Shown here in pieces: positions 8,870 through 17,184 of a stretch of 64,000 nt of DNA. Made by a program: the position numbers and the translations under genes. How positions within the stretch are numbered: the stretch's first letter is position 1; every line of letters starts with the position of its first letter. The notes below the pieces were generated by a model. That model was not told the DNA's origin. It was given only the letters and a program-made list of their open reading frames with translations, and ran no database searches. The DNA comes from Nonomuraea typhae (GTDB lineage Bacteria; Actinomycetota; Actinomycetes; Streptosporangiales; Streptosporangiaceae), in contig NZ_VRLV01000007.1 of NCBI RefSeq assembly GCF_009760925.1, positions 496,001 through 560,000 on the forward strand, in the 5' to 3' direction.

Positions 8870-9481
8870 ATGACCGAGCCGAAGCCTCTGCTCAGCGATC
8901 CCAAGGCGATGCGCGCACTGGCCCACCCCGCTCGCCTCGAGATGCTGAACCGGCTCCAGATCGAGGGGCCGGCGACCGCGACCGAGATCGCGGAGGTCGC
9001 TGGCGTCACCCCGAGCGCGGCCAGCTACCACCTGCGCATGCTGGCGAAATACGGCTTCGTCGAGGACGCCCCGCCCCGCGGGGACGGCAGGGAGCGCGTC
9101 TGGCGCTGGATCGACCGGGGACTGCGCGTGAACGCGGCGGCCCCCGAGGACCCGCCGGAGCTGCGCGCGGCCAAGGAACTGCTGATCGACGCCGTCTACG
9201 ACGACGCGCACAAAGAGCTGAGACGGGCGATGGCCCAGGTCGAGCGCGAGTCGGCGGAGTGGCGGGACGCCTCGACCTGGCAGCGGATCTACCTCAGGCT
9301 CACCGCCGAGGAGATGAGGGAGATCGGCAGGCAGATGGTGAGCCTCCTGGAGCCCTACCGGGCCGCGAAGCGGGAGGAGGCGCCGGAGGGGGCCCGTTCG
9401 GCGGTCGGGCTGTTCACCCTCTACCTGCATCCTGAGCGGCGCGTGCCCGGGCTGCCCACCGAGGACCACGACGCTGTCTGA
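8870..9481 (+). CDS. ArsR/SmtB-family winged-helix regulator
   Basis: The 203-residue protein has an N-terminal ArsR-type winged helix (residues about 8-85): the LAHPARLEMLNRL helix, then the recognition region VTPSAASYHLRMLAKYGFV. A helical C-terminal half probably serves dimerisation or ligand binding. No Cys metal-binding motif is seen, so it is likely a small-molecule rather than a metal sensor. The TTG at 8864 is rejected because the ATG at 8870 fits the family N-terminus and the -10 spacing. It is divergent from the MFS gene and probably represses both by binding the three palindromes between them. Confidence 0.9.
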   Translation: MTEPKPLLSDPKAMRALAHPARLEMLNRLQIEGPATATEIAEVAGVTPSAASYHLRMLAKYGFVEDAPPRGDGRERVWRWIDRGLRVNAAAPEDPPELRAAKELLIDAVYDDAHKELRRAMAQVERESAEWRDASTWQRIYLRLTAEEMREIGRQMVSLLEPYRAAKREEAPEGARSAVGLFTLYLHPERRVPGLPTEDHDAV

Positions 9482-9516
9482 CCCGTGAGGTCAGCGCGGG
9501 AGGTACACTTTCCGGT

Positions 9517-9535
9517 GGCCTGTCAGTGACAGGCC
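9517..9535. promoter_or_regulatory. Perfect inverted repeat in the rpsB upstream region
   Basis: GGCCTGTCA and TGACAGGCC flank a single G, about 150 bp before rpsB. It could be an operator or an RNA hairpin with a 5 nt loop. A TACACT hexamer at 9504-9509 just upstream could be a -10, which would place the repeat at the start of the rpsB leader. The rest of the 204 bp gap holds no gene. Confidence 0.5.
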
Positions 9536-9685
9536 GACTTCGCATGCCCCACCGCGAGCCGATCCCTCGGTCCGGTCCGCAAGGCCCGGCAGGAACTGCT
9601 CAGGGGCATCAGGGCGGCAGTACCCGGCTGCCGCGGCACAACCGAGAATCGCGCCCACAAGCGCGCCAACCTGGAGGACCAGCAC

Positions 9686-10672
9686 ATGGCCCCCGTCGTC
9701 ACTATGCGACAGCTGCTCGAGAGCGGCGTTCACTTCGGTCACCAGACCCGCCGCTGGAACCCGAAGATGAAGCGCTTCATCTTCACCGAGCGCAACGGCA
9801 TCTACATCATCGACCTGCAGAAGTCGCTGTCGTTCATCGACCGCGCCTACGACTTCGTCAAGGAGACCGTGGCCCACGGCGGCACCATCCTGTTCATCGG
9901 CACCAAGAAGCAGGCCCAGGAGGCCATCGCCGAGCAGGCCGCCCGCGTCGGCATGCCGTACGTCAACCAGCGCTGGCTGGGTGGCATGCTGACCAACTTC
10001 TCCACCGTGCACAAGCGTCTGCAGCGGCTGAAGGAGCTCGAGGAGCTCGACTTCGACAACGTCGCCGCGTCGGGGCTCACCAAGAAGGAGCTCCTCATGC
10101 GCCGCCGCGAGAAGGAGAAGCTGGAGCGCACGCTCGGCGGTATCCGTGACATGGGCCGCGTGCCCTCCGCGGTGTGGATCGTCGACACCAAGAAGGAGCA
10201 CATCGCGATCTCCGAGGCCAAGAAGCTCGGCATCCCGGTCGTCGCGATCCTCGACACCAACTGCGACCCGGACGAGGTCGACTACCCGATCCCGGGCAAC
10301 GACGACGCCATCCGCGCGGTCGGTCTGCTGACCCGCGTCGTCGCCGACGGTGTCGCCGCCGGCCTCATGGCCCGCTCCGGCGCCGCCCGCGGCGACGAGA
10401 AGCCGGCCGCCGCCGAGCCGCTGGCCGAGTGGGAGCGCGAGCTCATCGAGCAGGGCGCCGCCGCCGAGGCCGCTCCGGCTGCCGAGGCCGCTCCGGCCGC
10501 TGAGGCCGCTCCGGCCGCTGAGGCCGCCGAGGTCGTCAGCGAGCGCGCCGTCGAGGACGCCGACGTCGCCGCCGAGGCCGTGGCCGAGGACAACGCCGAG
10601 GTGGCCGCCGAGGCCGAGGCCGCTCCCGCCGAGGAGCAGGCCGGCGTCGAGGGCGAGACCGAGCAGGCATGA
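9686..10672 (+). CDS. rpsB: 30S ribosomal protein S2
   Basis: Ribosomal protein S2 binds near the S1 site on the back of the 30S subunit. The family blocks are intact: VTMRQLLESGVHFGHQTRRWNPKM, LFIGTKKQAQEA, QRWLGGMLTNF and the VDTKKEHIAISEAKKLGIPVV region. At 328 residues it is longer than the ~240-270 core. From about residue 250 there is an Ala/Glu-rich acidic tail with repeated A-E-A-A-P-A units, typical of high-GC actinomycetes. A GGAGGA Shine-Dalgarno at 9673-9678 fixes the ATG. It heads the rpsB-tsf pair. Confidence 0.98.
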   Translation: MAPVVTMRQLLESGVHFGHQTRRWNPKMKRFIFTERNGIYIIDLQKSLSFIDRAYDFVKETVAHGGTILFIGTKKQAQEAIAEQAARVGMPYVNQRWLGGMLTNFSTVHKRLQRLKELEELDFDNVAASGLTKKELLMRRREKEKLERTLGGIRDMGRVPSAVWIVDTKKEHIAISEAKKLGIPVVAILDTNCDPDEVDYPIPGNDDAIRAVGLLTRVVADGVAAGLMARSGAARGDEKPAAAEPLAEWERELIEQGAAAEAAPAAEAAPAAEAAPAAEAAEVVSERAVEDADVAAEAVAEDNAEVAAEAEAAPAEEQAGVEGETEQA

Positions 10673-10746
10673 CCTGGCCGAGCGCCGCCTGACGGCCCGG
10701 CACAAGGGCAGTCGGGCGGCACCCGCGGAACCGGTCTTCGCGCCGG

Positions 10747-10831
10747 GACCGCGGGGCAGGAGCGAAAGGCCGCCGCGGGTCCGCGCCAATGGACCGCGGC
10801 GCCCGAGCGAAGGGTCGCCGCGGGTCCGTGC
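10747..10831. repeat. Two direct copies (~40 bp, period 45) of a hairpin-forming unit between rpsB and tsf
   Basis: The segments at 10747-10786 and 10792-10831 are closely similar. Each begins GACCGCGG and ends near CCGCGGGTCC, so each can fold on itself. They occupy the middle of the 276 bp rpsB-tsf gap, where an attenuator or processing signal would sit. Confidence 0.75.
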
Positions 10832-10848
10832 AAGGGCCCGCAGGCTCC

Positions 10849-10869
10849 CGGTACGGCCTGGCCGTACCG
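10849..10869. promoter_or_regulatory. Inverted repeat with 10 bp arms upstream of tsf
   Basis: CGGTACGGCC and GGCCGTACCG flank one T, 80 bp before tsf. As RNA it can form an 8 bp stem with a 5 nt loop. There is no U-tract, so it is more likely a processing or pausing element, or an operator, than a terminator. Confidence 0.5.
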
Positions 10870-10948
10870 ACCAAGAAGGCTTCACAGGGTGGGTGCCGGA
10901 TCCCGGCGCCCACCCGATCCACGACGAAGATCTCACGAGGAAAAGCAC

Positions 10949-11782
10949 ATGGCTTCCGTGAACATGGCCGACGTCAAGCGGCTTCGCGAGCTGACCGCCG
11001 CGGGCATGATGGACTGCAAGAAGGCGCTGGAGGAGTCCGACGGCGACTTCGACCGCGCCGTCGAGCTCCTGCGCCTGAAGGGCGCCAAGGACGTCGGCAA
11101 GCGCGAGTCGCGCACCGCCTCCAACGGCCTGGTCGCGCTCAAGCAGGACGGTGACAACGCCGCCGCGCTGCTCGAGCTCAACTGCGAGACCGACTTCGTG
11201 GCCAAGGGCGAGCGCTTCCAGGAGCTGGCCGCCGAGGTCGTCGCGCACATCCTGGCCACCAAGCCGGGCGACGTGCCGGCGCTGCTGGCCTCCGAGTACG
11301 CGGGCAAGAGCGTCCAGAACCACCTGGACGAGGCCAACGCCGCGCTCGGTGAGAAGATCGAGATCCGCCGCTTCGCCGTCCTCGAGGGTGGCTACGTCGG
11401 CGCGTACATGCACAAGACCGACCCGCAGCTCCCGCCGGCGGTCGGCGTGCTCGTCCAGCTCGACAAGCCCAACGCCGAGGTCGCCAAGGACATCGCGCAG
11501 CACGCTGCGGCGATGGCGCCGAAGTACCTCAAGGCCGCGGACGTCCCCGCCGACGTCATCGAGAAGGAGCGCGCGCTCTTCGAGGAGATGACCCGCGACG
11601 AGGGCAAGCCCGAGGCCGCGATCGCGAAGATCGTCGATGGCCGCGTCAACGGCTGGTACAAGGACTTCACCCTGCTGCAGCAGGCGTTCGTGAAGGACAA
11701 CAAGAAGTCGATCGCCAAGTACGCCGAGGAGAACGGCGTCGAGGTGCTCGGCTTCGTACGCTTCAAGGTGGGCCAGGCTTAG
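10949..11782 (+). CDS. tsf: Elongation factor Ts
   Basis: EF-Ts is the nucleotide exchange factor that regenerates EF-Tu-GTP. The N-terminal UBA-like module (VKRLRELTAAGMMDCKKALEES) and the signature ELNCETDFVAK are clear, followed by the two core subdomains and the C-terminal ENGVEVLGFVRFKVGQA. The ATG at 10949 starts MASVNMADVK, as in relatives, and is preceded by ACGAGG. An in-frame codon at 10889 would add an atypical basic leader and is rejected. The product has 277 residues. The 276 bp gap from rpsB is structured. Confidence 0.98.
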   Translation: MASVNMADVKRLRELTAAGMMDCKKALEESDGDFDRAVELLRLKGAKDVGKRESRTASNGLVALKQDGDNAAALLELNCETDFVAKGERFQELAAEVVAHILATKPGDVPALLASEYAGKSVQNHLDEANAALGEKIEIRRFAVLEGGYVGAYMHKTDPQLPPAVGVLVQLDKPNAEVAKDIAQHAAAMAPKYLKAADVPADVIEKERALFEEMTRDEGKPEAAIAKIVDGRVNGWYKDFTLLQQAFVKDNKKSIAKYAEENGVEVLGFVRFKVGQA

Positions 11783-11835
11783 GCTTAGTCGAGCCCTCAA
11801 GCCCATTCAGAACCACCTACCGAGGAGGCCGCCGC

Positions 11836-12588
11836 GTGCAGGAGAACCAGGAGCCAGCTACGTCGGCGGCTTCTTCGTATAGACGGGTCATGCTGAAGCT
11901 GTCCGGCGAGGCGTTCGCCGGGGGTGAGCCGCTCGGCATCGATCCGGTCGTGGTCGGTCACCTGGCCGACTCGATCGCCGAGGCGGTGCGCGAGGGCGTT
12001 CAGGTCGCGGTCGTGGTGGGCGGCGGCAACATGTTCCGCGGCGCCACCTTGTCGCAGGGCGGGATGGATCGCGCCAGGGCCGACTACATGGGCATGCTCG
12101 GCACGGTCATCAACTGCCTGGCCTTGCAGGACTTCCTGGAGAAGCGCGGGGTCGAGACCCGTGTGCAGACCGCGATCACGATGCAGCAGGTGGCCGAGCC
12201 GTTCCTGCCGCGCCGTGCGATCCGGCACCTGGAGAAGGGCCGGGTGGTCATCTTCGGCGCCGGGCTCGGCACGCCGTACTTCTCCACCGACACGTGCGCG
12301 GCGCAGCGCGCGCTGGAGATCGGCGCCGAGGCGCTGCTCAAGGGCACTCAGGTGGACGGGGTCTACGACTCCGACCCGCGCAAGAACCCGGACGCCGTCC
12401 GGTTCGACCACCTGGACTACGCCGAGGTCCTGGTGCGTGACCTCACGGTCATGGATCAGACCGCGATCAGCCTGTGCAAGGAGAACGACCTGCCCATCGT
12501 GGTCTTCGACCTCATGGGTGAGGGCAACATCCTGCGGGCGGTCCGCGGTGAGAAGATCGGCACGCTGGTGAGTCCGGCAGGCAAGTAG
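11836..12588 (+). CDS. pyrH: UMP kinase
   Basis: UMP kinase phosphorylates UMP to UDP in pyrimidine synthesis and belongs to the amino-acid-kinase fold. The protein has the VMLKLSGEAF start of the fold, the VVVGGGNMFRG loop and the LLKGTQVDGVYDSDPRKNP region. The 250 residues include a short N-terminal extension of about 15 residues common in actinomycetes. A GAGGAGG Shine-Dalgarno at 11822-11828 precedes the GTG start. It lies 53 bp downstream of tsf and 53 bp upstream of frr, in the conserved order. Confidence 0.97.
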   Translation: MQENQEPATSAASSYRRVMLKLSGEAFAGGEPLGIDPVVVGHLADSIAEAVREGVQVAVVVGGGNMFRGATLSQGGMDRARADYMGMLGTVINCLALQDFLEKRGVETRVQTAITMQQVAEPFLPRRAIRHLEKGRVVIFGAGLGTPYFSTDTCAAQRALEIGAEALLKGTQVDGVYDSDPRKNPDAVRFDHLDYAEVLVRDLTVMDQTAISLCKENDLPIVVFDLMGEGNILRAVRGEKIGTLVSPAGK

Positions 12589-12641
12589 AACGGGAGCCCG
12601 CCCGGTGAAAGGGTGGGCGACCCAAACAGCAGGGAGCCGCT

Positions 12642-13199
12642 GTGATCGACGAAACCCTCCTCGAAGCCGAGGAAAAGATGGACAAGGCTGTCTCGGTCGC
12701 GAAGGAGGACTTCGCGGGCATCCGCACGGGCCGAGTCACGCCGTCGATGTTCAACAAGATCAACGCCGAGTACTACGGTACGCCGACTCCGATCCAGCAG
12801 CTGGCCTCGTTCCACGTGCCCGAGGCCCGCATGGTCATCATCCAGCCCTTCGACAAGGGTTCGATGGCCGCGATCGAGAAGGCGATCCGCGACTCCGACC
12901 TGGGCGTGAACCCGAGTAACGACGGCCAGGTGATCCGCGTGAACTTCCCCGAGCTGTCGGAGGAGCGCCGCAAGGAGTACATCAAGGTGGCGCGGAACAA
13001 GGGCGAGCACGCCAAGGTCGCGGTGCGCAACATCCGCCGCTCCGCCAAGGAGACCCTTGACAAGATGATCAAGGACGGCGACGCCGGCGAGGACGAGGTG
13101 CGCCGCGCCGAAAAGGAGCTCGACGACCTCACGCAGAAGCACGTGGCCAAGATCGACGAGTTGCTCAAGCACAAGGAAGCCGAGCTGCTCGAGGTCTAG
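12642..13199 (+). CDS. frr: Ribosome recycling factor
   Basis: RRF, with EF-G, splits post-termination ribosomes. The 185-residue protein matches the family in length and in the blocks FAGIRTGRVTPSMF, GTPTPIQQLASF, PFDKGSMAAIEKAI and RKEYIKVARNKGEHAKVAVRNIRR. It starts at GTG, with AGGGAG about 7 nt upstream. A long GC-rich hairpin follows the stop codon. Confidence 0.98.
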   Translation: MIDETLLEAEEKMDKAVSVAKEDFAGIRTGRVTPSMFNKINAEYYGTPTPIQQLASFHVPEARMVIIQPFDKGSMAAIEKAIRDSDLGVNPSNDGQVIRVNFPELSEERRKEYIKVARNKGEHAKVAVRNIRRSAKETLDKMIKDGDAGEDEVRRAEKELDDLTQKHVAKIDELLKHKEAELLEV

Positions 13200-13209
13200 G
13201 CCGGCCGTG

Positions 13210-13242
13210 ATGCCCCCATCCCCGCTCCGGGGCTGGGGGCAT
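13210..13242 (+). terminator. GC-rich hairpin after frr
   Basis: ATGCCCCCA pairs with TGGGGGCAT and the interior CCCCG pairs with CGGGG. It lies 10 bp after the frr stop and ends 19 bp before cdsA. There is no T-run, so it would be a U-tract-less terminator or a partial attenuator between frr and cdsA. Confidence 0.6.
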
Positions 13243-13261
13243 TCCAGGTTTGGGAGAGTCT

Positions 13262-14101
13262 GTGGAAGAACGTACGGCTGGCACCAGCCCGAGCGGCGGC
13301 AGCCGTACCGGAAGGAACCTGCCTGCGGCGATCGTGTCCGGCGTGGCGCTGGGCGGCGCGGTCATCGTCTCGCTCTACACGATCAAGGAGATCTTCCTCC
13401 TGGTCGTGGTGGCGGCGGTCGGCATCGGCGTGGTCGAGCTGGTCAAGGCGTTCGGTACGCGGGCCATCGCCGTACCGCTGGTCCCCGCGGTCGCGGCCAC
13501 GGTGGCGATGCAGGCCGGGGCCTATTGGGGCGGCGACGGCTGGCTGCTCGGCGTGTTCGCGGTGTTCGTGTTCGTGATGCTGATCTGGCGCATGTTCGAC
13601 GGCGGCACCGACGGTTACGTGCGCGATGCCACGGCTTCGGTCTTCACCCTGGTGTATCCGTCGCTGCTGGCCGGGTTCGTGGCGCTCATGCTGGCCCAGG
13701 ACGACGGCGCCGACCGCGTGCTGATCTTCGTCGCGGTGACCGTGGCCAGTGACATCGGCGGCTACTTCGCCGGTGTGCTGTTCGGCAGGCACAAGATGTC
13801 GTCCATCAGCCCGAAGAAGACCTGGGAGGGTTTCGCCGGGTCGGTGCTGGCGTGTGTGGCGGTCGGCGCGTGGCTGGTCGTCTGGCGGATGGACGGCGAG
13901 ATCTGGCAGGGGGCGGTCATCGGCGTGCTGACCGCGGCGCTGGCCACGATCGGCGACCTGGTCGAGTCGATGATCAAGCGCGACCTGGGCATCAAGGACC
14001 TCGGCTCGATCATGCCGGGCCACGGCGGGATCATGGACCGTCTCGACTCGCTGGTGGCCACGCTGGTGCCGGTCTGGGTGCTGCTGGGGCTCTGGTTCTA
14101 G
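13262..14101 (+). CDS. cdsA: Phosphatidate cytidylyltransferase
   Basis: CDP-diacylglycerol synthase makes CDP-DAG from phosphatidate and CTP, the branch point to all major phospholipids including phosphatidylinositol. About eight hydrophobic segments fill the protein. The C-terminal signature IGDLVESMIKRDLGIKD, with its conserved acidic residues, is intact, followed by PGHGGIMDRLDS. The GTG at 13262 is chosen because GGGAG lies 5-9 nt upstream; a TTG at 13250 lacks this. The last 4 bp overlap the convergent SUFU gene. Confidence 0.96.
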   Translation: MEERTAGTSPSGGSRTGRNLPAAIVSGVALGGAVIVSLYTIKEIFLLVVVAAVGIGVVELVKAFGTRAIAVPLVPAVAATVAMQAGAYWGGDGWLLGVFAVFVFVMLIWRMFDGGTDGYVRDATASVFTLVYPSLLAGFVALMLAQDDGADRVLIFVAVTVASDIGGYFAGVLFGRHKMSSISPKKTWEGFAGSVLACVAVGAWLVVWRMDGEIWQGAVIGVLTAALATIGDLVESMIKRDLGIKDLGSIMPGHGGIMDRLDSLVATLVPVWVLLGLWF

Positions 14102-15129
14102 CCGCGCTGCTCGTCGAGCGCGGCGTTGGTGACGGGGACGAGCCAGAGCCAGCGCACCGCCTCACCACCAAACGCAAATCCCGACATATCCGGGAAGTTT
14201 GGGGTGTCGGCGAGCATGAGCACCCCCGAGTAGTCCGGCCCCATCGGGAACGTCGCCGGCTCGTGGTACCACTGCGCCGTGTGCCCGTGGCCGAGCCAGG
14301 TGACCGAGTGCCACGGGTACTGAGCCAGCCACACCAGCACCAGCGCCACCTCCCGGGGATCGTCGCGGGTGGCGACGGCCAGCTCGATCCGCGAGTAGGC
14401 GTGCGGCCGGTCGATCCACTGCTCGACGGTGGGCATGCGCTGGCAGCTCATCCCCACGGTGGACAACACGGTGAACTCGCGCTCCCCGAACGGCGGCCGC
14501 TCGGTGATCCCGATGGTCGGTAACCGTTCGCCGCTGGCGTCCCAATAGCGGCCGGCCGGGCCGAGCGTGCGGTCGAGGTGGCCCATGACGAACTGCTGGA
14601 ACGACGGCCAGGACCCCTCGCGGTGCCGCCAGCGCCAGTAGGAGCGGGCGTTGGCGATGCGGGGCATGAGCCCTTCGAGCGCTTCGGACAGCGCCCAGGC
14701 GAACGGCGTCTCGCCGACGGCGTCACGGGCGTAGCCGGGCATGCCCCTGGACATGTCGGCCCAGCCGGGGATGACGGCCAGCAGCTCCTCGTTCTCGTAG
14801 AGGGCGACGCCGTCCCCCTCCTCGAACCACAGCGCGCTCAGCTGCCCGAGCGGGCGGCGGCCGGCCGGGTGGAGGGTGTTGGCGTACGGCATGATCGGCG
14901 GCAGGCCGGTGTTGAGCCGCCCCAGGTCGATGGCGGCGGGGGCCTGCCGGTGGTTGGCCAGCCAGACGGCGCCGTGGACGGTGCCGTCCGGCGAACACAG
15001 GTAGGCGACCGAGGAGTCGTCGTCGCGTTCCACCACCAGCGTGCGGCTGCCGTAGGGGTTGCCTGCCGTGAGAACGACCTCGGCCTGGCCGTGCTGGATC
15101 GCGTCCTGTCTCATCGAGCTCTGTCTCAT
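14098..15129 (-). CDS. Suppressor-of-fused (SUFU) domain protein
   Basis: The 343-residue soluble protein has a C-terminal SUFU-type domain. Its landmarks are a PPFGEREFTVLSTVGMS block, a WLAQYPWHSVTWLGHGHT block and a LWLVPVTNAALDE end. Bacterial SUFU proteins are known from comparative genomics mainly as candidate immunity or adaptor domains, and their biochemical role is unclear. The N-terminal half (about residues 15-190) is less conserved. The start is uncertain: three GATGAGAC copies precede the frame, giving ATGs at 15129 and 15114 and no strong Shine-Dalgarno. No toxin-like gene lies beside it. It overlaps the cdsA end by 4 bp. Confidence 0.75.
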   Translation of the reverse strand: MRQSSMRQDAIQHGQAEVVLTAGNPYGSRTLVVERDDDSSVAYLCSPDGTVHGAVWLANHRQAPAAIDLGRLNTGLPPIMPYANTLHPAGRRPLGQLSALWFEEGDGVALYENEELLAVIPGWADMSRGMPGYARDAVGETPFAWALSEALEGLMPRIANARSYWRWRHREGSWPSFQQFVMGHLDRTLGPAGRYWDASGERLPTIGITERPPFGEREFTVLSTVGMSCQRMPTVEQWIDRPHAYSRIELAVATRDDPREVALVLVWLAQYPWHSVTWLGHGHTAQWYHEPATFPMGPDYSGVLMLADTPNFPDMSGFAFGGEAVRWLWLVPVTNAALDEQRG

Positions 15130-15291
15130 CAAGAGGTCTCATCCAGCTGTCTGATTAGTCGCCCCGAACAATCGCCATATGAGATGACTTTAGATTGACC
15201 ATCTCTCCCAGGCGAGACTCCGCCGGAATGACAATGCGCGACCAGACGTTCATTACCCTGGTTCGGTAACCCTTCGAGATGAGGCAGGAAC

Positions 15292-16392
15292 GTGTCCCAG
15301 CAGCCAGGCCAGCTCACCTTCGTCGCGCCCCGCCGGGCGAAGCCTGCGCGGCATCTGGCGGATCTCACGATGGCCGAGCGCCGCGCCGCCGTCGCCGAAC
15401 TCGGTGAGAAGCCGTTCCGTGCCGACCAGCTCTCGCGTCACTACTTCTCGCACCTGACCGCCGACGTCGCGGCGATGTCGGATCTGCCCGCCGCCGCCCG
15501 CGAGAAGCTGTCCGCGCTGCTGCCGCCGCTGCTGACCTCCGTCCGCGAGCTCAGCACCGACCAGGGCACCACCCGCAAGACGCTGTGGCGGCTGTTCGAC
15601 GGGGCCCTCGTCGAGTCGGTGCTGATGCGCTATCCCGACCGGGTGACGATGTGCGTGTCGTCGCAGGCGGGTTGCGGCATGAACTGTCCCTTCTGCGCCA
15701 CCGGTCAGGCCGGGCTGACGCGCAACATGTCGACCGCCGAGATCGTCGAGCAGGTGGTCTCGGGGGCGCGCGCGCTGGCCGCGGGCGCGGTCCCCGGCGG
15801 TCCCGGGCGGGTCAGCAACATCGTGTTCATGGGCATGGGCGAGCCGCTGGCCAACTACAAGCAGGTGATCGGCGCGGTCCGCCGCTTCGTCGAGCCCGCC
15901 CCGGACGGGCTGGGCATCTCGGCGCGGGGCGTCACGGTCTCGACCGTCGGGCTGGTCCCGGCGATCGGCAAGCTGGCCGACGAGGGCCTGCCCGTGACGC
16001 TGGCCCTGTCGCTGCACGCGCCCGACGACGAACTGCGCGACACGCTCGTGCCGATCAACACGCGCTGGAAGGTGGCCGAGGTCCTGGACGCCGCCTGGGC
16101 CTACGCGGCCAAGACCAAGCGCCGGATCTCGATCGAGTACGCGCTGATCAAGGACATCAACGACCAGGAGTGGCGGGCCGACCTGCTGGGGAAACTGGTC
16201 AAGAACAAACTCGTGCACGTCAACCTGATCCCGCTCAACCCAACGCCCGGGTCCAAGTGGACGGCCTCCCGTCCGGAGGACGAGCGGGCGTTCGTGCGCC
16301 GCCTGCAGTTCCACGGGGTGCCGGTGACGGTCCGCGACACCCGCGGCCGCGAGATCGACGGCGCCTGCGGCCAACTCGCCGCCGCCGAATAG
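15292..16392 (+). CDS. rlmN: 23S rRNA/tRNA adenine-C2 methyltransferase RlmN
   Basis: RlmN is a radical-SAM enzyme that methylates A2503 of 23S rRNA and A37 of some tRNAs. The cluster motif C128-x3-C132-x2-C135 (GCGMNCPFCATGQAGL) is intact. So is the C-terminal cysteine C359 in GREIDGACGQL, which carries the methyl group in the ping-pong mechanism. The 366-residue length and the GMGEPLANYKQV and SLHAPDDELRDTLVPIN blocks fit. It starts at GTG behind a GAGGCAGG sequence. The 162 bp before it is the likely promoter region shared with the divergent SUFU gene. Confidence 0.97.
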   Translation: MSQQPGQLTFVAPRRAKPARHLADLTMAERRAAVAELGEKPFRADQLSRHYFSHLTADVAAMSDLPAAAREKLSALLPPLLTSVRELSTDQGTTRKTLWRLFDGALVESVLMRYPDRVTMCVSSQAGCGMNCPFCATGQAGLTRNMSTAEIVEQVVSGARALAAGAVPGGPGRVSNIVFMGMGEPLANYKQVIGAVRRFVEPAPDGLGISARGVTVSTVGLVPAIGKLADEGLPVTLALSLHAPDDELRDTLVPINTRWKVAEVLDAAWAYAAKTKRRISIEYALIKDINDQEWRADLLGKLVKNKLVHVNLIPLNPTPGSKWTASRPEDERAFVRRLQFHGVPVTVRDTRGREIDGACGQLAAAE

Positions 16393-16403
16393 CCTCACGT
16401 ACG

Positions 16404-16509
16404 GCGCAGCCTCAAAAGCCTCAAGGCCGGGTACGGCGGGCGCAGCCCCAAGGCTCTAAGGGCCGGGTACGGCGGGCGCAGCCCCAAAGCTCTAAGGCCG
16501 GGTACGGCG
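16404..16509. repeat. Three ~35 bp tandem units between rlmN and the ABC permease
   Basis: The core GGCCGGGTACGGCG recurs at 16425, 16461 and 16496, with CAGCC(T/C)C(A)AA(A/G)GC-type sequence between copies. The last copy runs into the 3' end of the permease gene. It sits between convergent genes, where repeats can act in transcription ending. Confidence 0.85.
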
Positions 16510-17184
16510 CAGCCACGCGTACCCGGCCAGGCCGAGCGCGCACCAGAGCGCCGACGCCCCCGCCAGCACCGGCAGGTCACTCACCAGGGCCCCCGCTCCC
16601 GCCGCCTTCATCCACGCCGTCACCGGCACGGTCAGCCAGAAGGCCGGGGTGACGCTGATCAGCAGCATGGCCAGGTACCCGAACAGCAGGGCCATGATCG
16701 ACAGGGCGGGGGAGGGCAGGATCGCCCGGCTGGTCAGGGCGCCCAGGGCGAGTCCGGCCAGCGTGGCCAGGATGTGCAGGGCGATCGCGGCGGCCAGCAC
16801 GTCCGGGGCGGGGGCGGCCGAGATGCCCATGGTCAGGCCGCAGGCCAGGGCTAGGGCGGCGAAGATCAGATTCACGGTCAGGGCGGCGAGGAGTCCGGCG
16901 GCCAGTTCGCGCCCGCGTCCGCCGACGGTCGTGGCCGAGACGATCCGCTGCTCGTCGGGCTCGGTGTCGAGCAGGGAGCGGGTGGACCAGGCGAGCATCG
17001 GGATGATCAGCGCCGCCGAATCGGTCAGCACGGCCGCCTCGGAGCCCTGCGGCGCCCGGCTGGCGTAGAGGATCGCCTGGAGGATGAGAATCGGCACGAT
17101 CGCCTGGTAGATCCGGTGGGAGAGGATATAGGCAGATATCCGGAAATAGGTGAGCGCAATCACCGCTCCACCGAGCGCGATCAC
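16492..17184 (-). CDS. ABC transporter permease (ABC-2-like)
   Basis: The 230-residue protein has about six hydrophobic segments and resembles membrane subunits of small ABC-2-type exporters. No conserved catalytic motif is expected. Its GTG start overlaps the stop of the upstream ATPase gene (GTGA), which indicates translational coupling and a two-subunit transporter. The last codons fall inside the 35 bp repeat copy, so its C-terminus (WLRRTRP) is partly repeat-encoded. The substrate is unknown. Confidence 0.78.
   Translation of the reverse strand: MIALGGAVIALTYFRISAYILSHRIYQAIVPILILQAILYASRAPQGSEAAVLTDSAALIIPMLAWSTRSLLDTEPDEQRIVSATTVGGRGRELAAGLLAALTVNLIFAALALACGLTMGISAAPAPDVLAAAIALHILATLAGLALGALTSRAILPSPALSIMALLFGYLAMLLISVTPAFWLTVPVTAWMKAAGAGALVSDLPVLAGASALWCALGLAGYAWLRRTRP

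Noticed and set aside
9491..11806. Very long minus-strand open frame across rpsB and tsf
   Set aside because: It is a GC-skew shadow of two ribosomal-apparatus genes with perfect family matches on the + strand.
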